From assembly GCA_013398015.1 (NCBI GenBank), contig VZRR01012719.1, positions 62,001 to 126,000 of the forward strand: a stretch of DNA of 64,000 nucleotides. The letters are read 5' to 3'. Positions 48,543-61,335 of this stretch are shown here, piece by piece; positions within the stretch are counted from its first letter, which is position 1; every line of letters starts with the position of its first letter. The notes beneath the pieces are model-generated. The model saw only the letters and a list, made by a program, of their open reading frames with translations. It made no database searches and was not told where the DNA came from. Source of the stretch: Oreocharis arfaki. Its lineage: Eukaryota > Chordata > Aves > Passeriformes > Paramythiidae. The translations under genes and the position numbers were made by a program.

Positions 48543-51500
48543 GGGAAAAATGTGTTTTTCAAAAGCCTCCGTTGTTCTGGGCTAGGATCTTCAGTGCCTC
48601 CTTTTCTGCCTTCTGGTTTCCCAAGAGTTAGTTCAGAGAAACAGCACTGTCCTGCTCAAGGGGAGGGTATCAATTGTTAAGTCTGCAAGAAGCTCATAAA
48701 TAACAGGCAAGAAAAATGTCCTTGTCCAGAAGAGTATTTTCAGAGACCAGTTTTACTGTTTTCTTGTATATTCATCTACAGATGCATTCATCAGGTTTAC
48801 TGCCTCAGGTTTCTGAAAAGAAAACACAAGCAGGACAAGACACCTTAATTTTCCAGTCAAAGATACAACATTAGAATAAAACTTCTGGTTTTTTTTTTCC
48901 TTGAATAGGAACAACTCTCCTGAATGGACCAATGAGATAGTAACGAGGAATTAAAATCTGTGGTCCTCTATTGATGTTTCAATATGGAAATTACTGAAAA
49001 TTATTAAGATGAATCTTGCAGTCATCCCTCTGAAATAGCTAAGTGGGTGATCACACTTTCAATCTTTATTCATACAGAAGTCTTTGACTAATGTTTTCAG
49101 ACAGATTTTGGTACTCCCACAAACATGCTGAGTAGTTCTTTTCACACAAATAGTAATTTCATTTATATTTCAGCAAGAAACTTTGTTACCTTGAGTGTTA
49201 TTTTTCTTCTTTGTTTTCTACCCAGAGGTCTTTGCCCATATTTAATACATTCCCACAGGTTCACTCAGAGGGAATGGTGTACATGCTTCTGGGAACTTGC
49301 GTGGCAGAGGCAAAACTGCTGATGGTGAAAACTCAAAAGTTCAGGCAGTCACTGATCCTGAGAGTGAAGGGAATGGGATTTGCCAGTATTAGAGGCTCAG
49401 GCGTCCTGTATTGCTACAGCTCACCTTTCTGGGGAGTTACAGGATGGGAGGCACTCACCAGAGCAGAAGGGAGAAGAGCAAGGGAAGGAATGAAGGCTCA
49501 TACAGGTGAGTCCATGGCTCTCCTGGCTCCAGTTAAGTGATGATTCTGTGATCCTGTGAATCAATTCACTGAACTTGGCATGGAACTCAATTACAAAAAA
49601 AAAAGCAAATAACTGATTAACTGTTCAATTATGTTTTGCTGTGATTGCCACTGCTTCTGCTGTAGCTCCCTCTTTGTCCTACCTTTACATTCTTTAGTTT
49701 TGGGTTTACCTTACATATAAATTTATTTCTTTAGACCACCTGAAAGACTACAGATACTGCTGGTTACCTTAAATGGCACCAGAACCATAGTTTATTCTAA
49801 ATTATCTTACTTAGCTGTTTAGGGTTTTTAAAAACAAATTCTCAGTTGGAAGATTTTTATTTTATAATGCCTCCGTCATTTCCCAGAGTTACTTACTCTG
49901 TTTGTCTCCACACTTGAGAAAATGCTTTCCTCTCACATCTGGATCTCTGTATTCAATTTAAAATTTCCTTCCTAGACCTTAATCATAACCAAGAATATCT
50001 TGATTTGTCTCGCTTTTTGAGGTCAAAACATGCTCGCAGTGCATCTTAAAACATTTCCATTACCGTTTCCACTGAACGCAAGGAAAATATGTTGACTTCA
50101 TTAAAAAAAAAAAGAATAAAATTGAACCAGAGATAATTTTCATAAATTAGATGTACAGATTTCACAGCTCAGAAACAAGGATGTCGAAGGTGTCCAGCCT
50201 ATACAGCCTCCTACACAGAAACCACAAGGTTTCAACGACAAGTCACTGAAACCACAGCATTCAGCTTTTTATCCAAGACAACCTCTACCCAACGGGTGCT
50301 GCTGCCTTGGTGTGCTGACTGCTCACACAATAGTTTTTCCAAGGTTCGCTTAAGGTGCTGACCTGTGAAGAGAAATGAAACTCATTATGCAAACAACTGT
50401 GCTATATAGCTTCTCAAATCTGTATGTGTGTGCACATAACAGATAAACCTGCATGCACAGGCACACACATTCCTGTGTTAGATACGTCTAGTTATAGATG
50501 AAGATAGAGACATCTGGAAAAAAAGGTCATTATGAAAAGCTGTTCTTACAAAGTTTCTAGCCTAAAGTTTTATCTGTTAAGGATAGCACGAGCTAGACAC
50601 CTCAGCAGTCTTTAACCGTCTGTAAACAACTACATAGCAGATCTATTTATGAAGTTAAGAGTCATAATAAAGTGCTTTGCATTCACAGAGCAATTGATAA
50701 ATGAGAAACAGAATAGTATTCCTATTTAAGAGAATTCCAGATGGGTATAGCTACTTCTGCATCAAGGCTTTTATTGATACAGCTGCCTGAAAAGTAACAA
50801 ATCCTGCTTGCACAATACCATCATACCTGCAGGAGTCTTAAATGCAGACCAGGGTACAGAGTTAAGATTCCCCTAAATACTCTTCCATAAATGACTCCTC
50901 CAGAATCATGAATTTGCCCCTCAGCCACTGCTGAAGGGCTGAATGCTGTCTGCACTGGCACCAAAGTGCTGTTCCTGGAACAATGCTGCTGAGTGAGAGC
51001 CACTGGTCCCCCCAGCCTCGCATGCTAAGGAGGCACTTGTTGCGTAGGCGATCACGGTTGTGCTCAGTAGTAAAGCCAGCAGAAGGGGAGTTTCGGACTT
51101 CGGGCAACTCACTTCTATTTGCAAATACGTCAGGTGTGCTAAGGAGAAAGTAGGGTCGATAGTGAAATGACTGCAATCAAAACAAAGCTGAACAAACAAG
51201 CTCTCAAGGCCTTTGCAAGAGGGATTTCACTTTAATGACCCAAAGCCCTGTGCCAGACGCTCCTCAGATTGCGCCAAACCGTGACACAGAGTAGCAGCGA
51301 CCTGAAGAGAAGGTCCTTTAAATGGCTTTGCAGCTGAAGAAAGCACCTGCATTATTACACCCTGAGAACTACAGAGGTGGCTTCTGCCTCAGCCTGCCCT
51401 TCAGCTACGCAGTGTGACACCAAAGCCTCTCCTGTGCTGCAGGAGCCGAAGTACAGCACATCTGGTGGCTGATCCAGCAGTCTGCAGCACACACAGAGGT

Positions 51501-53860
51501 GGTGCTCAGGGCAAGCTGAGGAGCTGGTGTGCAAGCAGGGACGTGGAATAACTCCAAAGGGAGGCTGCATCCTCCAGTGCAATGTCACACTGCTCTGTCT
51601 TCACTCCTTCTTGCTTTGCCAGAGGTGCCCCAGCACTGTAAGACATGACACCATCCCTGGGAAGACACAAAAGAAAGGGCAGGAGAACAATGTGACTGAG
51701 TATATAGAATTTGGAACCAATACTATCATTAAAAATAATTCTAATAGAAACTGTGTATAAAGAGTAAACACATATACATAGATAGAGGAGAGTATGATCT
51801 GTAGTGTTTCGGGAGTACCTGAGAACCAGAAAGCAGAACTAGTTAGAAATGAATAGTATTCAGTCATCTGCTTCTACCAACAAGAATGACAATAAAAGGG
51901 AGAAAATTGCATTTTATTTTGAAGATAAAGTTATATAGAATGTATTAATAAGGCAAAATCAGGGCAGATCTGCTGAAGGAGGGAAAATGGGCCGTAGCCC
52001 CTCAGTGGCTGTGCCCTGTATTTAGCTTTAGACTGTGTCAGAGGGGAACAACTGCACTGCTGTGGAGATCCCACACCAGCACAGCAGCCCCACCAAACCC
52101 TGGGAGTGACTTCCAGAAGAATCTGTAACATCAAACCTTTAATTCTATAATCAAAACTCAAGCTGTAGTGACATGCTGATCACCATGCAAGGCACGACAG
52201 GATAAAGGGAGCCCCACCTGCCAGTGGAATGTTACCTACATAGTGCATTCCCACAGGCTGCAGTAGACTGTGCACATCCATCTTGAGCCTGTAATGGTTT
52301 GGAGGTTATCTACTTTGTGCTACTGATGCTGTAACACAGAAGCGACTCTCTTCTCTGTTCTTTCTGTTCATTAACAACAGTAAATGATAAAAACAAGCAT
52401 TTTGCATTGTGCCCATTCTGCATCCTCCATTCATAGTCCAACGCCTGAGTGTATCTCTTCTGATTTTTCTTTCTCAACATTCGGGATGAACATGACACAC
52501 ACTGTTGGGTTTCAGCACTACCACATCCCTGCTTGTCACACTGTAGGCCTGTCTCTTAGTGGAATCATTGGGAAACATGTTGGGAATGTTGGGGAAACAG
52601 ACATTTCTGTGGTAGAATGGTTGTGCTCTGTGGGCTGTCCTCCACAAGGAGACCTGCAGACCCACCATGCATCAAACCCCTGAGCAGCAGAAGTCCTGGC
52701 TGCCACACAGAGCAGGAGCAATGACCTGTCTAACTCACTGCCCCAGTCTCTCCCCTCCTGTGGCTTTCAGCCGAACAACTCGTTTCTGCCCTCAAATTTT
52801 TAAGAGAACTGCGGTAGCTGAACATCCTGTCACCTGCTGCCTTGTCTTCTGAACGTGGATGTGGTCTGGTAGTGGGGAAAGATTATGAGCACTACTGCAA
52901 TGCAAAGAAGAATGAAGCTCTCTATAAAAGCTGGAACATAGCTCAGGCACAGCTGTAAGCTCTCAGTTACAGAGATTGAATTGTTCAGGCCTTATGCAGG
53001 AGTTTTTAGCTAAGACATGAAAGGAACTGCACGCCATGGATGCAGTGGCAGAAGACCACGCTTGGTGACCAAGGGAGGCTTCTTCCATCCTACATGCAGA
53101 GAAAGGTGTGACTCAAGAGGTGTGGGGCTGCTCCCAGCACTAAAGGAGACTTAAAAGGATGTGCCCACAAGAGGACAGTTCTGACTATCTGGCTCTGTGC
53201 AGGGTGGGTCTAAGCTTGTCTCAGGCTCTGGGTGTTAACAGGATGTTTTCTCAGTACAGTTTGTTATTAGTAGTTGGGAAGGACACAAATACATTGAACT
53301 ATGTGCCTAAAAAGCATTACTGGGTTGACCGAGGAGCAGGATGGGAAAGAAATCGGCTACAAGTTAACTCTGGGGGAACATTATGGAGAATGTAAATGGT
53401 TTAATATTGTTGCTTAGTAATATTTTAGTGCCTGTGTCTCCCCATTCAGAGTTTATTTACTCATATTTTTATAGCAAATACAAGTTAAGAAGAGATTTTT
53501 TTCCCAGGTTAGGTTTTCTCTTTTCAAAGCAAAGTTAAAAGACCAAAGAATTACACCAAAGCTTATAATAGGAAAGTAAGATTGCAAAGGGGTAGAAGTA
53601 ACTTGCAAAGTTGTCAGAAATATTTTGAAGACTAGTTTTTCTAAATCTGTTTTACAGGAATCTTCCTCCTAGTCTCCCATCTTCCAGCATAACTCTCTCG
53701 CCTTATTTCCTACAATCCCCCCAAGTGACAGATAGTACACACACGAAATTTCACAGACCTAAATTATAATAATTCTTTGAAAGCAGCCCTGTACATTACC
53801 GAGTTTTTTGGCTGAGCCACAGCAATGACTAAGCCACGGGAAAAGCCTCCATTCAGCTCT
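48543..53860. other. Gene-free interval upstream of the IL21 regulatory region
   Basis: AT-leaning non-coding DNA without recognisable exons or named repeats. A short CR1-tail-like string (GATTCTGTGATCCTGTGAATC, about 49533-49553) has no CR1 body beside it and is not called. Confidence 0.55.
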
Positions 53861-53869
53861 CCTGTAAAG

Positions 53870-54180
53870 GAAAATGTGGGTGGGGGAACCGGGCTCTTGG
53901 GGGTCGAAATCATGCAGCTCTTGGGTGGCACCGTCGCAAAGAGGAAAGAGGAGGACTCGGCCTGGCGGGGTTGGGCTGGGAGGTTTCTCACATTTCCACT
54001 TCTCAGCTATCCCTGTGGGGCCGGGCCGGCGACAGTGTGACAGAGGGTGTCATTGTTTGACTCAGCATGTTCCTAAGCCACAAGAGAAGCGGTGACGTGT
54101 ATAAAAAACTTGCTGCTCGCTCTTATCTGATAAGAGGGATATCAAGGAGTTTTCCCCACTGCCTAGACAATAGAGGAAGT
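53870..54180. promoter_or_regulatory. Dense transcription-factor motif cluster, candidate IL21 enhancer or promoter
   Basis: A GC-rich shoulder (about 53870-54045) leads into a tight run of recognisable sites. TGACTCAGCA (54058-54067) fits AP-1/MAF/NF-E2. TGACGTG (54093-54099) is CRE-like, directly followed by TATAAAAAA (54100-54108). CTCTTATC-T-GATAAGAG (54120-54136) is a perfect palindromic double GATA site. GGAGTTTTCC (54146-54155) is NF-kB-like. AGAGGAAGT (54172-54180) is an ETS/PU.1-type site. It lies about 2.8 kb upstream of the IL21 start codon. These factor families act in T and myeloid cells, so an inducible IL21 enhancer is plausible. The CRE plus TATA pair could instead start an unannotated transcript at about 54130. 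Confidence 0.45.
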
Positions 54181-56680
54181 CCTCCTTTGTCCTTGCATTT
54201 CACTTTCTCTGTTATCATGCCTTCCTTGAAGCAATTATTGTGGCCTTACAGCCTCTAACACAAACCAGAAGACTATACAGCAGTTTGAGAGACCTGATAC
54301 GCAAACACAAGTTACCACATTGTCAAATGCCCATTGTTTAACTTCCCATTTACTCTACCAGCTTTAAAACTGATCTCTGATCTAACTGATTTAATTTGGA
54401 GTAGCTCAGAGAGAGCCATCCCACCTCCCATGATTTTGGTGGAGATCTGCCTCGGTCCCTTCAAGTCCTGTGCTTCTGAAAACACAGATTTTTTTGTCAT
54501 ATTACACATCCAAATGGAAAGTTCCCAACCTCCTAACCAAATAAAGATGTGTAGTGGGCTGACAACGCAAGCACAACCACCTCCTGGATCTGGGCTCAAA
54601 GAAGTTTCCCAAAAGAATCCCCAGTTGAAATACTGACAATAAGAAGTAAAAGCAAACATTATCAACAGCCTGTTTCTTTACTCTGAACACTTCCAGTAGT
54701 AAATCAAGAAGTGGATTGAGGATAAATGAACATTCATCCACATTACCAGGCAACAACCTACAGAAGAGTTATGGTAAAGAGGAGCAGAGCCAAGTATCCT
54801 CTTCATGTAAAGAACACCACTATTGGAAATAATCTCTCCACGTTTTCAGCAGCCTCAGGGAGGTGTTGGACAACAGACAAAAAAAGTTTTGCAATGCTTC
54901 ACAGGAATGGGAGGGAGGAAGTGGGGATAAAAAGAAGTACTGGTGACCATGAGGTTTCTCAAACCAAAGATGCTGTTGATTTCCTTTAATCCACCTTAGC
55001 TACAAATTAGTAGACATTTCAAATAAGAACTACTGAGATCCTCCCTACTTCACAGTGCAGCTGTGCTGCTTATCTAAAATTATTTCACAGCACACCCATA
55101 GGAAAAAAAAAATTTAAAATCATCACACTACCTTTTCTTCAAGAAATAAAATTTCAGACTATGTGATAGAAGAAAGTATTTTTTCTTACTTGTTTCAGTT
55201 CTCATTTTTCAGGATTTCTCTTCTGTTGGGTGTGATTACCTACCACTTTCACCAGGAGAGGTTGTGTGTGTGCATGCATGAGACCCTGAGTGCCATATGA
55301 GTATCTACATACACCTGTAAAATCCATTCCTTTAAGCTATTCCTTTTCTGAAAGATGAAAAATTACTTAGGCACATAAACAGCATAGAGTAAATAATCGT
55401 TTGTGCACAGAAAACAAACATGCCAGAGTATGTCACATAGAGCTCTCACCAGCTTAAGCACTCATTTTTAAATGAACAATGAACACGTGACCCAGCCTGA
55501 CTGCCCAGATTCAGCCACCAAAACAGATGCAGGTGCATTTGATACAATGTTAGCATATTACACAGATTACCACACACCCAGCTGCTGTCCAAACTCTGCG
55601 TAGATTTTGTAAAGCATCTCCAAAGCCATCTGGAATCTTCAGATTTTCAGAGGCAAAGACTTAATTTGAAAGACACATGACCATCTTTTTATTCCCCACA
55701 GTGAAGGTGCCCAAGTGACTTCAACTGCCTTCTACTAATCTCAAACAGGAACCTTTTAATGTTATTGATAACAATTAATTAATGATAATATGTAAGAGGC
55801 ATTTAAAGTTGTTTTTTTCCTCTTTGTGATGAAATATTACAATCAGTGATTTTAAAATGAACTGATTCCTAGAGCTGGCAGTCCAGTAACTCCCTAGTCC
55901 CTGCAGAGATTTTTGTATGGATTTCACCCAGAACAAGTGCACTTCTAGATTCCCAAGAGAATTCCTCAGGTCTCAGTATCACATCTTCTTTGAAGAGATT
56001 AAATTCCAAACTAACCTCGAAGCTAGCTGCTGAAGGATGTAATTGAATGTGTTTAGCTGCCACAAGTGATAGTGTCCCTTGGGACTGACTCACCAGGATT
56101 TAGTCCCTGCTCTTCCAGTATTGCTCCCATCTTTGTAATGGACATGGTTCAGGGATTCACCTCTCCCAGAAGAACGTCTCTCCCTGCAACCTTCACCCCC
56201 AGTGGACATGCCCTCCACAACGCTGTTAATAAATCTGCTACTGGTTCCAAGTAAATATAAAACAAATTTCAGCTGGTTTAAATGCTAAGATGAGCTTTAA
56301 CTCACAGCTCGAACAGAACCCAAGCTGGGAATGAAAAAGCCAAGGTTCATAGATGTCAGGAGGAAATAGCTAACATTCCTTGGAGCCATACAGTAAGATA
56401 AATGCATTTACATTTTGAAAGTCCTGTCATATCTATCCATAAACAGTAAAGAAGAGTTGCAGAGATTCTTTCAAGTATGACACAGGAAAAAAATGCAGAA
56501 TCTTTGTTTACCTTAGCCTGTGGTTTCTAAGTACCAGCTTTTCAGTATGTTCATTTCTTGACTCAAAGTGAAAATGTGAATTCACCCTTTTCTCTTTTTT
56601 CCTGTCCAATGTGCAGATGGGGCACATTTTCTTTCACTCCATCCATCCCTGCCCCCCCACGCACGAGCTCGCGTACATGC
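54181..56680. other. IL21 upstream region without recognised genes
   Basis: Non-coding, AT-leaning sequence between the motif cluster and the IL21 proximal promoter. No exon or transposon is recognisable. It may contain further cytokine regulatory sites. Confidence 0.55.
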
Positions 56681-56690
56681 ACCTAGCCAG

Positions 56691-56820
56691 TGGAAAAGAA
56701 AAAAGGGTTACTCATTAATCCATTCTACAAAGCTTTTCCAAACTGAGAAACTGGGTGGGTTCTCCATCTCCAGCAGGGAGCAATATATAGGTAGCTACAG
56801 AGCATACCTGAACACAGCTC
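56691..56820 (+). promoter_or_regulatory. IL21: IL21 proximal promoter
   Basis: TGGAAAA (56691-56697) is an NFAT-type site, and TTACTCA (56708-56714) is one mismatch from an AP-1 site; together they resemble the NFAT:AP-1 pairs of T-cell cytokine promoters. A TATATA box at 56784-56789 predicts transcription start near 56812-56820, leaving a 5' UTR of about 70-75 bases before the IL21 ATG. Human IL21 is induced through calcium/NFAT signalling, which agrees. The transcription factor calls are motif matches only. Confidence 0.6.
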
Positions 56821-56888
56821 AAACTGGAGTGTTACACTTGAACAGCACAACTTTGCTCCTGGCACATTTTAAAACAGAACTCATCAGG

Positions 56889-59800
56889 ATGAAGAGGATG
56901 ATTATTTTCTGCATGCTTTTCTTCTGCATGGTGCTGACTGAAGCTTTACCCAGAACAGTAAAATACAAACAGATTCTCAAGACAATTGAACAGTTAGAAA
57001 CCATGGTGAAAGATAAGGTAAGTGATGGTATTTGTCATAATACTGAAATTACTTTCAAGCATTATGTATTGCTTAGTACATATCTTGTGATGGACATCGC
57101 TTTCAAATGTTAACACTTTTCTAACTTCGATTTGTTTTATTTTAGGGTGCTGGATTGCTGCATACACCAGAAAACCCTGTGGTGAGACTGCTTTAACATT
57201 TTTTCATAATTATATCAATTTGATTTTGTACTGGCTTATTCCATTGACAAATGGCAGATGTCTTCTTCTTCACATCTCTGACCTAGTACTCTTGATGCAA
57301 GCTAGACTGAATAAGAAAATACTCCATAAAAGTTCATTTTTCTGGATATTTAATGGCAAAAGTGTTTATATTTTGGCATCTATTTTGCTACTGTATGTGT
57401 ATCATAACCCAGCAATAGATCCAGAGTTGCACATATTCCATTTACCTAAGGAATAGTGCTAAGAGTGAGGATTCACACAAGAGCCAGATGAGCAGCAGTG
57501 CTTTTGGGGATGCAGGTATTTGGAGTGGAAGTGCCTCCAGCTGCCATGAGCTCCAGCATGGCTGAGCTGACCGCCTTGCCTCCCAGTGCAGCTAAATGCC
57601 AAGAGTGGCACTGCAAGGCCATGGCACAGAGTGCTTCCTCTCATCTGCAGTCACACTGCTCTCTCTGAGACTCTCTGTGCAGGGGCTGTGCTATCAATGG
57701 GAAGACAAAACGGCAGCTGCAAATATTTGCTTCTGACTATAACTAATAAAAAATATAAGAGCAGCTCCCTGTGAATCCCTTTTTAATACAGATACTTCTT
57801 TATATGTTACTTAGTGCTGATATTTTGCATCTTCCAAGGTTATGAACTTCTGATATACAGTAGGAGTCACCAAGTCTGTGCATTCTCAAAAGCGGCAGGA
57901 TGTACCGTGAAATTAAATGCCAGTCATAGTAACATCATGTCTTGAAAGCTCAGAGGGTAACTGCATCCTACTTTGCTAACTCCTCAACGTGCAACTAAGA
58001 TCTAGATTGACTTTTAGCTATCTAATATTATACTTCCGTTATCAGCTGTCTCAAATTTTTGAGCCCTGACTATTTCGTAGCACAAACAATTTTGATTGAC
58101 ATATAAAAATGAACACTGTGCATTGCTACGCTGTAAAGCTTGCAGGTGTTCTTCAAAATTTATCTACTCAGGACTGTAAACTCCCTTGCAAAGCAACTAC
58201 AAGAAGAAATGAAAAAAACTCACCTCATTTCAACAGGTTTGGGTTAGTCTCCTCCTAGGCTTTGCAGCTTGGGTGCATGTTTTACTTGCCAAAAAATATA
58301 CAGAAACATGGCCAAAGCAGATACATTTCTTCACATTGCTAGAAACAATTGCAGTGCACGGACTCATTGCTGGACTTTTTTCACTAATCCTCTTTCTAAC
58401 CTGTGGTGTCAAAGTGAAAAGGAGGAGATCATTAGCTGTCATTTTACTCCAGTGTTTGCCGCTGCCTCTGAAACTAAGCAAATACAACTAGTGACTAATT
58501 GCTTAATGAGATTGTTGGGTTTTTTTTCTTAAAAAAAGTCATGCTCACCTCAGGAAGGAAGACAGCATTTCACTTGCAGCTTAGGGCTTTACTGGCTGAT
58601 TCTGGGAGGTCCTAAGGGCCTCCGCTGAATACTAGAGAAGACAGAGAATTCACGTATTTAGAAGGTATTAAGTTGATACGGGTTCAGCTTCTGACGAAAA
58701 ACACGTAAAAAATATTAGTGTGCTAATAGTAATTATCAGCAGCAACCTAATGAACAAATTTGTCAACCTACAGGGCAACTAAGACATGAATTAAAGTCTG
58801 CCAAAGCAGCACTCAGGGTGATTAGGTGCCATCACACCCTAGTGAAACTCAATTTAATAAAAAGTCACTCATGTAACTGCATTTCAAGTATCAAAATATT
58901 TGAAATTGTTTTTATTGTAACTTGCTCATGCCAGATTTGTATTTGGTCTTGAATATTCAACAAGAAAACTACCTATTATAACATTCAGAATTAGGTGGTT
59001 TCTCCCTATCTGTTTTGGCTTCCTTGAGGTTCCTTTGCATGGACTGTTAGTCCCAATTGAACCCCACACAATTTCCTTGCACCCTCAACAATGAAGTATC
59101 CTTTCCTTTGAATAAAGAGAGGTAAGAGGGACCAACTCAAGGGACAACAGGCTGAGGCTGAAAAAGCAGTGTTAAGGCTGAGTTGATTCCAGCCTGGAGG
59201 GCAAATGAGCTCTCCTGCTGGTGACTGGCACTGCAGCTGAAGTGGCACTCAGCAACACGATGCTGATGTACCCCAGATCCATATCTAACCACGCTGATCA
59301 CTAATTCCAGAAGTGAGGGCTCTACGGGTTCATCTGTAAAGTTAGTTTGAGTCAGAGGCAGAGTACTGCTGCCAGCTGCCTCTGATACAAATATTTGACA
59401 TGTCTGTAGCCCCTCTCAGACATTTCCAACGGTCTATGCTCTTTCATGCCTCATCCCCAAAGTGCTCAGCCTGTGACAACACGCCGAGCCCCACAATCCT
59501 TGCTGTGCCCTGATCGTTGCCTGCCTCAGCCATAACTGACAGCTCAGCAAAACAGAAAAGGCAGCACAGATGAGAAATGCTTGTTTCTCAGCTCAGCACG
59601 GATGAGACCAAAAACGTTTTCAGTTTCAGCTGGAAAATCGATCTCTTTAAAAGACGAGTAGTTTTTTTTTCCAGTAAGCACACGGCTGGTTACGGTAAAG
59701 ATGCCTGAAACTAACATAAACTTGCGGCTTTTAAGGAAAATAAAATGTTTTTTGTGACCAACACAGAATGCTGCTGGCAAAATTTGCTTATAAGCAACAT

Positions 59801-61335
59801 CCATGAAGGCTGCCTTGTCCTTGCCCAAGCAGCAAACTGCAGCAACATCTCATGAGGCGGACAAGACTCAGCTTGGGCAGCAGCTGGTATGCAAAACAGG
59901 GATAATGGCTTTGGAGCTCTTCTAATACGTGTAGTCAGCTTCCTTATTCGGAAAACAGAAACCAACTCTGAAACTGGCTTCAGTAAACATTGCTTTGCCT
60001 TCTCTGTTGACTGTTAGGTTAGTTTTGGGGAAAGTTTCTGTATCATTTCTGATGCTATCACGTAAGAACTTTTCAATAGTATTTGAAAACATGCAGTTCT
60101 ATGCCAATTCTAATTGATAACTAGGCAATATTAGAAAGAGCACAAAAATTAGGAAGAGAAAAAGTATATTCCCACATGTAGCACTGAGAGGTATTTTTAA
60201 TTTTTTAAAAATAAAACGCTTGTGCTCTAGTCAGTGAAAGCCTACTCCACATAACTGATCTACTCTTGAGGAACATTTTCCTTCAAATGCTGGCATGATT
60301 AATAGCCAAGTGGACATTCATGCTGTAAGGAAATACTTAAGTAATTATGCAAGAAGAGGCAAAGTAAAGCTTCAAGATCTCTTAAGTATCTAAAAGTAAC
60401 TTGAAAAAAATAAAAAGGTACAGTTGAATATTCTCAGTTAATATCCTGGATACCTTCTTTTGCACACGGACCACAGCTTAACACATGCAGGAAAAAGTGC
60501 TGCAACATTAACTTTAAAACAATTCCTTCTTTTCCTGCCCTAGGAGGGATGCCTGTACACAGCTGTGACCTGCTTCAAGAAAGGCATCCAGAAATTACAA
60601 CCACTGAGCAGCCAAGACAAGAAAGATTTCAACAAAGCCATTAGACTCATTAACAAATTCACCTACAGAGACCCTGGAGAGGTAGGATTTCCTCACAGTG
60701 CTCATAATCGTGATCATTGCTCCTTATTTTCTATAGCAAATACCCCCTGCAATGAGGGAATTGTAGAAAGCAAATCTATTGGAAAAAGCAATCTGCCTTT
60801 CATTACATTAGAAATAAAAAAGTCCAATTTTGCACTTTTGGAGAGGCATTCCCTGTGATCCTAGTCAATCACATGCATGTAACTTGGCAACCACATGATG
60901 TGCTGGCAGAAGGACGGGGATCACTGCAAAAAATGCAAATGAAAGGTGCCATTACTAAATTCCTTCCCTTTTGAAAGAGTTTGTGTCTAAGCTTTTCCAA
61001 CTAGAAAAGGCATTGATTACAACCCTCTTGAACTTTCAGTGAGAAAGCCTGAGGTTTGATTTAGGATTGTGATGTGCTATTTAGAAGTGCCATGATTCTC
61101 TTTATCTTCCGGCAGTGCGAGTCTACATGTGAATCTTACGAGAAGAAAACCCCCAAAGAGTTTTTGAAGGGCTTTGCAAATCTAATGAAAATGGTAAGCA
61201 GAGTTGATTCTTCCTGGGTGCTTCTTGACATTTTGCAAGCCATTACAGACACCCTTATTTTATGTCCTTACTAACAACGTGTTGTTTTTACAGCTATTCA
61301 AGAATACAGGACACGCCAGAGCTGAAGGCTACTGA
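56889..61335 (+). CDS. IL21: Interleukin-21, secreted four-helix cytokine
   Basis: Coding exons are 56889-57017, 57146-57181, 60544-60681, 61116-61193 and 61294-61335, all phase 0, giving 140 residues. All donors are GT (GTAAGT, GTGAGA, GTAGGA, GTAAGC) and acceptors AG. IL-21 is a common-gamma-chain cytokine made by activated T helper cells and acts on B, T and NK cells through IL21R. MKRMIIFCMLFFCMVLTEA is a signal peptide. Helix A (KYKQILKTIEQLETMVKD) matches the human pattern MIRMRQLIDIVDQLKNYVND. EGCLYTAVTCF parallels human NCEWSAFSCF, and CESTCESYEKKTPKEFL parallels CPSCDSYEKKPPKEFL. These supply the four disulfide cysteines. The five-exon layout with a 36-base exon 2 and a large intron 2 (3.36 kb) is that of the IL2/IL21 family. 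I chose the ATG at 56889 because the frame extends upstream only to a GTG in the 5' UTR. There is no N-glycosylation sequon, and the tail after helix D is shorter than in human. It is intact, and IL2 is expected off the right edge. Confidence 0.95.

Noticed and set aside
49533..49560. CR1-like tail string GATTCTGTGATCCTGTG
   Set aside because: The sequence beside it does not continue into the CR1 body on either side, so it is too short to call.
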